Below, piece by piece: positions 1 to 8,976 of a DNA stretch of 64,000 bases (position 1 is its first letter; every line of letters begins with the position of its first letter). The DNA is from Novilysobacter_A longmucuonensis. GTDB taxonomy: Bacteria > Pseudomonadota > Gammaproteobacteria > Xanthomonadales > Xanthomonadaceae. The notes under the pieces are model-generated. The model had not been told where the DNA came from. It searched no databases and saw only the letters and a list, made by a program, of their open reading frames with translations. Location: contig NZ_JBJMAW010000004.1 of assembly GCF_046600735.1 (NCBI RefSeq), positions 124,001 to 188,000 on the forward strand, read 5' to 3'. A program made the translations under genes and the position numbers.

Positions 1-536
1 CGTTCGGCGCCGACCCGCAGCATCGTGCGCAGGAAGTTCTGGCCGTGCAGGCCGTAGACCCAGGCGGTGCGCAGGATCAGATGATCCGCCTCGCTGGCGG
101 TGATCGCCTGCTCGCCGGCGAGCTTGCTGGCGCCGTAGACACCCACCGGCGCGGTCGCATCGTCTTCGCGGTACGGCCGGGTGGCGCTGCCGTCGAACAC
201 GTAGTCGGTCGAATAGTGGATCAGCCTTGCGCGCTGCCGGGCACAGGCCCCGGCCAGTACGCCGACGGCTTCGGCGTTGATGCGGAACGCCGCGTCGCGC
301 TCGTCCTCGGCGCGGTCGACCGCGGTGTAGGCGGTGGCGTTGACCACGGCATCGGGCGCGATGCGCTCGACCAGCGGCGCGATGTCGGCCAGCTCCGACA
401 GGTCCAGCGCGGTGCAGGCCGCGCCATCGGCCAGGCTGCCGTCGCGCGTGGTCACCACCACCTCGCCCAGCGGCGCCAGGCTGCGTCGCAACTCATGGCC
501 GACCTGGCCGTTGCCGCCCAGCAGCAGGATCTTCAT
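1..536 (-). CDS. rfbD: dTDP-4-dehydrorhamnose reductase (partial, runs off left edge)
   Basis: Last step of dTDP-L-rhamnose synthesis: NADPH reduction of dTDP-4-keto-L-rhamnose. About 178 N-terminal residues are present; the C-terminus lies outside the window. The Rossmann motif GGNGQVG is at residues 7-13 and the SDR active-site YGASK at Y134-K138. The ATG (534-536) overlaps the rfbC stop by 4 bp (ATGA), so the two are translationally coupled. It is the last visible gene of an rfbB-rfbA-rfbC-rfbD operon. Extended SDR family with the RmlD-type N-terminal half; identification is confident. Confidence 0.93.
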   Translation of the reverse strand, partial: MKILLLGGNGQVGHELRRSLAPLGEVVVTTRDGSLADGAACTALDLSELADIAPLVERIAPDAVVNATAYTAVDRAEDERDAAFRINAEAVGVLAGACARQRARLIHYSTDYVFDGSATRPYREDDATAPVGVYGASKLAGEQAITASEADHLILRTAWVYGLHGQNFLRTMLRVGAE

Positions 537-1090
537 GGCCGATAGAGCGGCAACCGCTGCTCCGCCACCTCGTCGAGCAGCGGCGCGCGGGCGTCCTTGT
601 CCGACAGCGACGGCGCGCTGACCGGCCAGTCGATCGCCAGCCGCGGATCGTCCCAGCGGATATTGGCGTCGGCCGCGGCGTCGTAGGTCGCCGTGCACAG
701 GTAGGTGAACACCGCGCGCTCGCTCAGGGTCACGAAGCCGTGGGCGAAGCCTTCGGGCACCCAGAAATGCCGCTTGTTTTCGGCGCTCAGCAGCACCGCG
801 GTCCAGCGGCCGAAATGCGGCGAGCCGCGACGGATGTCGACCGCCACGTCCCAGACCTCGCCCTCGACCACCGAGACGTACTTGCCCTGCGGATTGGGCC
901 ACTGGTAGTGCAGGCCACGCAGCACGCCGCGGCTGGAGGAGGACACGTTGCCCTGCACGAACGCCGGTTGCAGACCGTGCTCGGCGAGCTTGTCGTGGTT
1001 GAACGACTCGAAGAAGAACCCGCGGTCGTCGCCGAACACGCGCGGCTCGATCACCAGGCAGCCGGGCAGGCCGGTTTCGCTGACCTTCAT
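533..1090 (-). CDS. rfbC: dTDP-4-dehydrorhamnose 3,5-epimerase
   Basis: Cupin-fold enzyme that epimerises C3 and C5 of dTDP-4-keto-6-deoxyglucose in the cytoplasm. 185 residues, the normal RmlC length. The motif GVLRGLHYQ places the catalytic histidine at H61, and the C-terminal half has the expected HFWVPEGFAHGF segment with a conserved tyrosine at Y130. It starts 10 bp after the rfbA stop and overlaps rfbD by 4 bp. The rhamnose product would serve LPS O-antigen, exopolysaccharide or glycosylation. Confidence 0.96.
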   Translation of the reverse strand: MKVSETGLPGCLVIEPRVFGDDRGFFFESFNHDKLAEHGLQPAFVQGNVSSSSRGVLRGLHYQWPNPQGKYVSVVEGEVWDVAVDIRRGSPHFGRWTAVLLSAENKRHFWVPEGFAHGFVTLSERAVFTYLCTATYDAAADANIRWDDPRLAIDWPVSAPSLSDKDARAPLLDEVAEQRLPLYRP

Positions 1091-1100
1091 GGCGCCGCCC

Positions 1101-1982
1101 TCACGGCACGAAGCCGCGCTCGGCCAGGCCCAGCAGGTAGCGGCCGTAGCCGTTCTTGGCCAGCGGCTGCGCCAGCCGGCTCAGGTCCTCGGCGGTGATC
1201 CAGCCGTTGTTCCAGGCGATCTCCTCGGGGCAGCAGATGCGCAGCCCCTGCCGCGCCTCCATAGTCTCGATGAAGTTGGACGCTTCCAGCAGCGACTGGT
1301 GGGTGCCGGTATCGAGCCATGCATGACCACGGCCGAGCTGCTCCAGGTGCAGCGAGCCCTCGGCCAGGTACACCCGGTTGAGGTCGGTGATCTCGAGCTC
1401 GCCGCGCGGCGAAGGCTTGAGTTCGGCGGCGATGTCGCTGACCCGGCCGTCGTAGAAGTACAGCCCGGTGACCGCATAGTTGGAGCGCGGCTCGGCCGGC
1501 TTCTCCTCGATGGCGATTACGGTGCCGTTGGCATCGAACTCGGCCACGCCGTAGCGCTCGGGGTCGCGCACCCAGTAGCCGAACACGGTGGCGCCATGCT
1601 CGCGCTGGTCGGCGCGTTGCAGCATCGCGGTCAGGCCCGGGCCGTGGAAAATGTTGTCGCCGAGCACCAGGCAGCAGGGCTTGCCATCGATGAACTCGCG
1701 CCCGATCAGGAACGCCTGCGCCAGCCCGTCCGGACTGGGCTGCGCCGCATACTCGATCGACATGCCCCACTGCGAGCCGTCGCCGAGCAGGTGCTTGAAC
1801 AGCGCCTGCTCGTGCGGTGTGTTGATGATCAGCACTTCCCGGATACCGGCGAGCATCAGCACGCTGAGCGGGTAGTAGATCATCGGCTTGTCGTACACCG
1901 GCAGCAGCTGCTTGCTGACCGCCTGGGTGACCGGATACAGCCGGGTGCCGGAGCCGCCGGCCAGGACGATGCCCTTTCTCAT
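1101..1982 (-). CDS. rfbA: Glucose-1-phosphate thymidylyltransferase
   Basis: First enzyme of the dTDP-rhamnose pathway, making dTDP-glucose from dTTP and glucose-1-phosphate. The start at 1982 gives a 293-residue protein of normal RmlA length beginning MRKGIVLAGGSGTRLYP, the nucleotidyltransferase signature. An in-frame ATG at 2108 would add 42 residues that look like untranslated sequence and overlap rfbB, so it was not used. The gene lies between rfbB and rfbC in one minus-strand operon, 85 bp after the rfbB stop. Confidence 0.96.
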   Translation of the reverse strand: MRKGIVLAGGSGTRLYPVTQAVSKQLLPVYDKPMIYYPLSVLMLAGIREVLIINTPHEQALFKHLLGDGSQWGMSIEYAAQPSPDGLAQAFLIGREFIDGKPCCLVLGDNIFHGPGLTAMLQRADQREHGATVFGYWVRDPERYGVAEFDANGTVIAIEEKPAEPRSNYAVTGLYFYDGRVSDIAAELKPSPRGELEITDLNRVYLAEGSLHLEQLGRGHAWLDTGTHQSLLEASNFIETMEARQGLRICCPEEIAWNNGWITAEDLSRLAQPLAKNGYGRYLLGLAERGFVP

Positions 1983-2067
1983 GTGCGACTCCCTCGCAAA
2001 AACCTGCGCGCTGCGCTGCCGGCCTCGCGAGGCCGCAGCAGGATGATGGTGGAATGGCTCATGCCGG

Positions 2068-3126
2068 TCATTCCGCGCCGCCGATGCGTTCGAGCCGATA
2101 GCTGCCATCGAGCACGCGCTGCACCCAGGGCTGATGCGCGAGGTACCAGTCGACGGTCTGCGCCATGCCCTGCTCGAAGGTGACCGTGGGCGCCCAGCCG
2201 AGCTCGCCCTGCAGCTTGGAGGCGTCGATGGCGTAGCGGCGGTCGTGCCCGGGCCGGTCCTTGACGTAGGTGATCAGCGATTCGCGCGTGCGCCCGTCGG
2301 CCAGTGGCCGGCGCTCGTCGAGCAGCGCGCAGATCGTCTTCACCACCTCGATGTTGGGGCGCTCGGCATCGCCGCCGACGTTGTAGGTCTCCCCGGGCCG
2401 TCCGGCTTCCAGCACGCGCGCGATCGCGGCGCAGTGGTCACCGACGAACAGCCAGTCGCGCACGTTGAGCCCGTCGCCATAGACCGGCAGCGGCTCGCCC
2501 GCCAGCGCCTTGGCGATGACCAGCGGGATGAGTTTTTCCGGGAACTGGTAGGGGCCGTAGTTGTTCGAGCAGTTGGTGGTGACGACCGGCAGCCCGTAGG
2601 TGTGGTGGAAGGCGCGGACCAGGTGGTCGGACGCGGCCTTGGACGCCGAATACGGGGAGTTGGGCGCGAACGGCGTGTGTTCGGTGAACTTCCCGGTCGC
2701 GCCCAGCGACCCGTAGACCTCGTCGGTCGACACGTGCAGGAAGCGGAACGCCGCCTGGCCCGCCTCGTCGAGTGATTTCCAGTAGTCGCGCGATTTTTCC
2801 AGCAGGTTCAGCGTCCCCACCACGTTGGTCTGCACGAACGCGGCCGGGCCGTCGATCGACCGGTCGACATGGCTTTCGGCGGCGAAGTTGACCACCGCGT
2901 CGGGGCGGTGTTCGGCCAGCAGGCCTGCGACCAGGTCGGCATCGCCGATGTCCCCGTGCACGAACACGTGGTTGGGGTCATCGGCCAGCGGCGCGAGGGT
3001 GTCGGGATTGCCGGCGTAAGTCAGCGCGTCCAGGTTGACCACCCGCACGCCCTGGCGGGTCACCGCGTCGAGAACGAAATTACCGCCGATGAAACCGGCA
3101 CCGCCGGTCACGAGCCAAGTGGGCAC
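2068..3126 (-). CDS. rfbB: dTDP-glucose 4,6-dehydratase
   Basis: Converts dTDP-glucose to dTDP-4-keto-6-deoxyglucose; NAD-dependent extended SDR. 352 residues. The Rossmann motif GGAGFIGGN is at residues 8-16, the catalytic TDE at 134-136 and the YSASK pair at Y159/K163. It is the first gene of the rfbBACD operon, with ssb 50 bp upstream on the same strand. Start and length agree with the family. Confidence 0.96.
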   Translation of the reverse strand: MPTWLVTGGAGFIGGNFVLDAVTRQGVRVVNLDALTYAGNPDTLAPLADDPNHVFVHGDIGDADLVAGLLAEHRPDAVVNFAAESHVDRSIDGPAAFVQTNVVGTLNLLEKSRDYWKSLDEAGQAAFRFLHVSTDEVYGSLGATGKFTEHTPFAPNSPYSASKAASDHLVRAFHHTYGLPVVTTNCSNNYGPYQFPEKLIPLVIAKALAGEPLPVYGDGLNVRDWLFVGDHCAAIARVLEAGRPGETYNVGGDAERPNIEVVKTICALLDERRPLADGRTRESLITYVKDRPGHDRRYAIDASKLQGELGWAPTVTFEQGMAQTVDWYLAHQPWVQRVLDGSYRLERIGGAE

Positions 3127-3176
3127 TTAACACTCCGTTTGCTGCATTCGAGATTGCGGACGACGGTCCTGCTGAC

Positions 3177-3689
3177 TCAGAACGGAATGTCGTCGTCGGC
3201 GAAGTCGTCGGCGAAGTCGTTGCTCTTGGCCGGCGGGGCCTCGCGGCGCGGCGCCGACGGCTGGTCGCCAGGCGGGCGCGACGGGCGTTCGTTGCGATCG
3301 CCACCACCGCGGTAGTCGCTGCGGCCGCCGCCGCCACCGCCGCCGCCCTCACCACCACCGCCGCCGAGCATCTGCATCTCGTCGGCGACGATATCGGTGA
3401 AGTACTTCTCGACGCCGTCCTGGCCGGTGAACTTGTCGTAGCGGATCGAACCTTCGATGTAGACCTGGCGGCCCTTCTTGAGGTACTCGCCGGCGATCTC
3501 GCCGAGCTTGCCGAACAGCTTGACGCGGTGCCATTCGGTCTTTTCGATCTGCTGGCCATCCTTGTCCTTGCGCACGCTGGTGGTGGCCAGGCTCAAGGTG
3601 GTGATCGCCATGCCACCCTGGGTGTACTTGGTTTCGGGGTCGTTACCGAGGTTGCCGACCAGGATGACCTTGTTGATGCCACGTGCCAT
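3177..3689 (-). CDS. ssb: Single-stranded DNA-binding protein
   Basis: Coats single-stranded DNA in replication, recombination and repair. 170 residues starting MARGINKVILVGNLG: an OB fold over about residues 1-108, then a glycine-rich linker (about 109-135), and the acidic interaction tip DDDIPF at the extreme C-terminus that binds partners such as RecO, present in this window. An AAAGG ribosome-binding sequence (3701-3705) precedes the ATG. A longer in-frame ORF reaching 3902 was rejected because the family starts at this ATG. Confidence 0.97.
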   Translation of the reverse strand: MARGINKVILVGNLGNDPETKYTQGGMAITTLSLATTSVRKDKDGQQIEKTEWHRVKLFGKLGEIAGEYLKKGRQVYIEGSIRYDKFTGQDGVEKYFTDIVADEMQMLGGGGGEGGGGGGGGRSDYRGGGDRNERPSRPPGDQPSAPRREAPPAKSNDFADDFADDDIPF

Positions 3690-3749
3690 GGAGTGAGGGT
3701 CCTTTGTTATCGACGGGCGAGGGTCGCCTGCCAGGCGACGGGGCACCGC

Positions 3750-3755
3750 AGTATA
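3750..3755 (-). promoter_or_regulatory. Candidate -10 box for ssb
   Basis: On the minus strand the sequence reads TATACT, close to the sigma-70 -10 consensus, 61 bp upstream of the ssb start. No good -35 box is visible at the right distance, so this is a weak prediction. Confidence 0.35.
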
Positions 3756-3835
3756 CGCGTCCGCTCCGGCGCGGCCGTCGGGCGATCGCCCGGGCCGGGG
3801 TGGGACTTTCCCGAATCGGGCGTCCCAGCGGCCGG

Positions 3836-3866
3836 TTCTCGGCCGCTGGGACGCGACGCCTATAAT
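3836..3866 (+). promoter_or_regulatory. Candidate sigma-70 promoter of ispB
   Basis: A perfect -10 hexamer TATAAT at 3861-3866 lies 26 bp before the ispB ATG. The best -35 candidate, TTCTCG at 3836-3841, is a weak match with a 19-bp spacer. A perfect TATAAT stands out in such GC-rich DNA. Confidence 0.5.
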
Positions 3867-3892
3867 CGTGGCCCCCTGCTTCTGGCCGCCCC

Positions 3893-4930
3893 ATGCACGC
3901 AAGCGCCCTGCCCCCGCCTGCCCTCGCCCTGCCCGACATCCAGGCGCTGACCCGCGACGACATGAACGCGGTCGATACGCTGATTCGGCGGCGGCTGGCT
4001 TCGGACGTGGTGCTGATCAACCAGGTGGCCGAGTACATCATAGGCGCCGGCGGCAAGCGCCTGCGGCCGATGCTGCTGCTGCTGTCGACCGGGGCGCTGC
4101 GGGGCCACGACGGCAGCGCCGGTGAAGCTGCCAGCGGACCGGGCATCGGCCCGGACGCGCACCAGCTCGCCGCGGTGGTCGAGTTCATCCACACCGCCAC
4201 GCTGCTGCACGACGACGTGGTCGACGAGTCCGGCCTGCGTCGCGGCCGCAGCACCGCCAACGCGGTCTGGGGCAATGCCGCCAGCGTGCTGGTCGGCGAC
4301 TTCCTGTACTCGCGCAGCTTCCAGCTGATGGTCGAGCTCGACCGCATGGAAGTGATGCGGATCCTCGCCGACACCACCAACCGGATCGCCGAAGGCGAGG
4401 TGCTGCAACTGCTGCACGTGCGCAACCCTGACACCGACCAGGCCGCCTACCTGCGCGTGATCGAGCGCAAGACCGCGGTCCTGTTCGCCGCGGCCACGCG
4501 GCTCGGCGCGCTGCTGGCTGGCGCCGATGCCGCCACCTGCGACGCGCTGCATGACTACGGGCTCAATCTAGGCTACGCGTTCCAGATCGCCGACGACGTG
4601 CTCGACTACGCCTCCGATGCCGAAACGATGGGCAAGAACCTCGGCGATGACCTGGCCGAAGGCAAGGCCACGCTGCCGCTGATCCACGCGATCGCCCACG
4701 GCGATGCGGCCACCCGCGAGCGGCTGCGCCACGCGATCGAGCAGGGTGACACCGGGGCGATGCCCGACGTGCTGGCGGCGATCCACGCCACCGGCGGGCT
4801 GGACTACAGCCGCCGGCTCGCGCGCGAGTACGCCCAGGCGGCGGAGCAGGCGCTGGACGGCCTGCAGGAGAACGACTACGTCGCCGCCTTACGCGGCCTG
4901 GCCCGCTACGCCATCAGCCGCAACCATTGA
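3893..4930 (+). CDS. ispB: Polyprenyl (octaprenyl) diphosphate synthase
   Basis: Trans-prenyltransferase that extends farnesyl diphosphate with isopentenyl diphosphate to make the side chain of ubiquinone. 345 residues. The first aspartate-rich motif DDVVD is at 107-111 and the second, DDVLD, at 234-238; GGKRLRP near residue 54 binds isopentenyl diphosphate. A later ATG at 3962 is possible, but the first start fits the TATAAT box just upstream. Chain length (C40) is inferred from the family, not seen. Confidence 0.92.
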   Translation: MHASALPPPALALPDIQALTRDDMNAVDTLIRRRLASDVVLINQVAEYIIGAGGKRLRPMLLLLSTGALRGHDGSAGEAASGPGIGPDAHQLAAVVEFIHTATLLHDDVVDESGLRRGRSTANAVWGNAASVLVGDFLYSRSFQLMVELDRMEVMRILADTTNRIAEGEVLQLLHVRNPDTDQAAYLRVIERKTAVLFAAATRLGALLAGADAATCDALHDYGLNLGYAFQIADDVLDYASDAETMGKNLGDDLAEGKATLPLIHAIAHGDAATRERLRHAIEQGDTGAMPDVLAAIHATGGLDYSRRLAREYAQAAEQALDGLQENDYVAALRGLARYAISRNH

Positions 4931-4943
4931 CCGATAATGGCGT

Positions 4944-5085
4944 GGTCGCGCCCATGCCTCCACAAAGATGGGGCGCTCCTACAAAAGCGGCTCTGACGAT
5001 CCACGCGTAAACCCACCTGTACGAGCGGGCCATGCCCGCGACCGAGAATGATGCGACCGCGCACCGCACCCACGCGCGCTCCTAC
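4944..5085. repeat. GTAG-type REP cluster (class A variants)
   Basis: Three related palindromic units. 4944-4982 read on the minus strand begins GTAGGAGCGCCCCAT and ends ATGGGCGCGAC around a 12-bp insert. 5019-5043 is a plus-strand copy with GTAC instead of GTAG. A degenerate unit at about 5053-5085 begins GTAGGAGCGCGC on the minus strand and supplies the TAG stop of the hydrolase gene at 5082-5084. The same sequence family recurs at 29475-29556. Otherwise this intergenic stretch holds nothing recognisable. Confidence 0.75.
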
Positions 5086-5891
5086 TCCGCCGCAAACCGC
5101 TCGCGGAAGAAGCCGTCCATCATCCGGTAGGCGCGTTCGGCCGCGCGGGCGTCGTAGCGGCAGTTGCTTTCCGGGTCGTCGCCGGCACTCGGCTCGGCGA
5201 AGCAGTGCACCGCACCGCCGAAGTTGACGAACTGCCAGTCGGCATCGGCCGCATCCATTTCCTGCTCGAAATCCCCGATGTCCTGGTCGGTGACGGCGCG
5301 GTCCTCGGCGCCGTTGAGCACCAGCACCGGCGTGCGCGCTGGAGTACCTGCTGAACTGGGTTCGGCCGGCAGCGGCGTCTCAAGGCCGCCGTGCAGGCTG
5401 ACCACGCCGGCCAGGTTGCTGCCGCCGCGGACCAGCTCCAGCACGGTGCTGCCGCCGAAGCAGAAGCCCAGCGCGCCGATCTTCCCGGCATCCAGCGGAG
5501 CGCTGCCGGCCTGCGCCCGCAGCACCTCCACCGCCTTCTCGATGCGCGTACGCAAGCGCTCGCGGTCCTTGAGCAATGGACCGGCGGCCTGGCCGGCCTC
5601 CTGGTTGTCCTTGGGCCGCACCTCGCTGCCGTAGACATCGGCCACCAGCACCACGTAGTCGTCGCCGGCAATTTTCCCCGCCTGCTCGACCGCCGCCGGA
5701 TTGATGCCGCGCCAGTTCGGCACCATCACCAGGCCGGGACGCACGGCGGGGGTGGCGTCGTCGTAAACGAGCACGCCGCGGTAGGCATCCTCGCCGATGC
5801 TCCATTCGACCGGCTCGGCCGTCATCGCGGCGAACGCGGGCGCGGCGCACAGCAGCAAGGGCAGGGCGGCGGCAAGGCGGTGACTGCGCAT
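5082..5891 (-). CDS. Secreted dienelactone hydrolase family protein
   Basis: Alpha/beta hydrolase of the dienelactone hydrolase family with a signal peptide (MRSHRLAAALPLLLCAAPAFA, 1-21), so probably periplasmic. 269 residues. The catalytic triad is visible as C144 in GFCFGG, D197 in GAEDRAV and H229 in AVHCF; cysteine as nucleophile is typical of this family. The natural substrate cannot be told from sequence. The TAG stop is the TAG of a GTAG repeat head. It is probably a single-gene unit, with murD2 125 bp upstream on the same strand. Confidence 0.85.
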   Translation of the reverse strand: MRSHRLAAALPLLLCAAPAFAAMTAEPVEWSIGEDAYRGVLVYDDATPAVRPGLVMVPNWRGINPAAVEQAGKIAGDDYVVLVADVYGSEVRPKDNQEAGQAAGPLLKDRERLRTRIEKAVEVLRAQAGSAPLDAGKIGALGFCFGGSTVLELVRGGSNLAGVVSLHGGLETPLPAEPSSAGTPARTPVLVLNGAEDRAVTDQDIGDFEQEMDAADADWQFVNFGGAVHCFAEPSAGDDPESNCRYDARAAERAYRMMDGFFRERFAAE

Positions 5892-6016
5892 GGCGTTTTC
5901 CTCTCGAAGCGGATCGGCGAAGCCTACCCCAGCGCTTCGATGGCAGCGTGAGCGGGTGCGGGCGTGGCTATCCGGTCACGGCGAGAAATGAAGTTCGAAA
6001 GCCGCCGAACCGGCAG

Positions 6017-7409
6017 TCAGGCGACGCCCAGCCCCGGGATCGCGCTGATCGTCTCCGGATCGAATCCGGCCAGTTCGGCGAAGTGACTGCCACGTGCCAC
6101 GTAGTCGCGGTATGGCCCGAAGCTCGGCGCGCCGGGCGACAGCAGCACCACGCCGTCGCGGCCCACTGCCAAACGCGCCTGCGACAGCGCCTGCGCCAGA
6201 TCCGCCGCCGACGACAGCGCGAAATCCTCGCATGCCGCCAGCGGCGCCAGCAGCTCATGGATGCGCGGGCCGTTGCCGCCCATCGTCACGATTGCGAGCG
6301 GCCGCTCGCGATGCATCGCTTCGGCGAATACCGACCAATCCAGGCCACGGTCATGGCCGCCGACCAGGATCGCCACGCGACGCCCGCCGAAGCACTCCAG
6401 CGCGGCGAGGCTGGCGTGCGGGGTGGTGCTGATGGAGTCGTTGACGTAGGTGATGCCATCGCGCGTGCCCAGCGTCTGCAGGCGGTGCGGCAACGATTGG
6501 AACGTCGCGGCGTACGGCGACAGCGCTGCGGCGTCCAGCCCGAGTGCGTCGATCGCGGTCAGCACCGCGCACAGGTTGCCGCGGTTGTGACGCCCAGGCA
6601 GCGGCAGCGTGGCGGTGTCCATGACCGGCCTGTCGTCGCGATACAGCAGGTCGCCGCGCAGGTGCCAGCCGTGCTCGCCACCGAACCAGCGCACCTCGCT
6701 GCCCGGCAATGACAGGCTCGCCAGCCGGGCATCGTCTGCGTTCAACACCGCAATGCGGGGTCTGGCCTCGGTCAGCAGACGCAGCTTGTCTTCGACATAG
6801 CGCGCCTCCGAGCCGTGCCAGTCGAGGTGCTCCGGAAAAATGTTGGTGGCCACCGCGATGTCAGGCCGCACGCCGCTGGCGGCGACATCGCCGGTTTGAT
6901 AACTCGACAGTTCGATCGCCTGGAACTCGCCCGGCGGATCGGGGAGCTCCAGCAGCGGCAGCCCGATGTTGCCCGCCAGCGCGGTGCGGTGGCCGCCGGC
7001 GCGCAGCAGGTGCGCCAGCAGCGCAGTGCTGGTGCTCTTGCCCTTGGTGCCGGTGATGCAAACCGTGCCGGCCGCGACGCCGTCGGCAGCGGCCTGCTCG
7101 GCGAACCACAGGGTGGTGCCGCCGATGAAACGGGTGCCTTGCGCCGCCGCGGTGACGGCTTCGGGGCGGTACGGGCTGATGCCCGGCGACTTCACGATCA
7201 GCTCGAACGAGCACAGGCGCTCGGCGCTGGCGTCGGTTTCGATCGCCAGCCATGCATCGGACAAGGCTGCGGCGCCGACGACCTCCTCGCTGCCGCACAG
7301 CAGCGTCAGCGGCAATTGTGGCAGGCGGAAGCGTATCGCGTTGTACGCAGCGCGGCCCTCGCGGCCCCAGCCCCACAGGGCGATGCGGCCGCCGCTGCGG
7401 GCGACGGCC

Positions 7410-7429
<20 letters not shown>
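6017..7429 (-). CDS. murD2: UDP-N-acetylmuramoyl-L-alanine--L-glutamate ligase
   Basis: Mur ligase that adds L-glutamate, not D-glutamate, to UDP-MurNAc-L-Ala; the residue is then inverted by MurL. 470 residues. The ATP-binding motif GTKGKS is at 127-132, followed by the Mur ligase central motifs (ELSSYQ, TNIFPEHLDWH) and a C-terminal ligase domain. Its start lies inside the 3' end of murL (20-bp overlap), so the pair is cotranscribed and coupled. The MurD2-MurL route is established in Xanthomonas; assignment rests on this pairing and the MurD-like sequence. Confidence 0.9.
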
Positions 7430-8828
<1,399 letters not shown>

Positions 8829-8842
8829 GCTTTAACCCGTAA

Positions 8843-8976
8843 GGCGGGTTTCAACCCGCCGTTGCCATTCCAAGGGTGCCGCGGGTTTCAACCCGCCATT
8901 GCCAAATTCGTGAAGCGTCGCACCTCAACCGCGGTGGCCGCTGCCGCAAGAAAGCGGCGGGTTGAAACCCGCCTAC
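8843..8976. repeat. GTAG-type REP cluster (class B)
   Basis: Three copies of an 18-bp palindrome, GGCGGGTTTCAACCCGCC, at 8843-8860, 8880-8897 (first base C) and, inverted, 8956-8973. The inverted copy reads GTAGGCGGGTTTCAACCC on the minus strand, and its TAG is the stop codon of lysAC. The cluster fills the whole gap between lysAC and murL. Confidence 0.85.

Noticed and set aside
1983..2108. Upstream ATG extension of rfbA
   Set aside because: Would overlap rfbB and add 42 residues with no similarity to the family; the ATG at 1982 gives the standard length.
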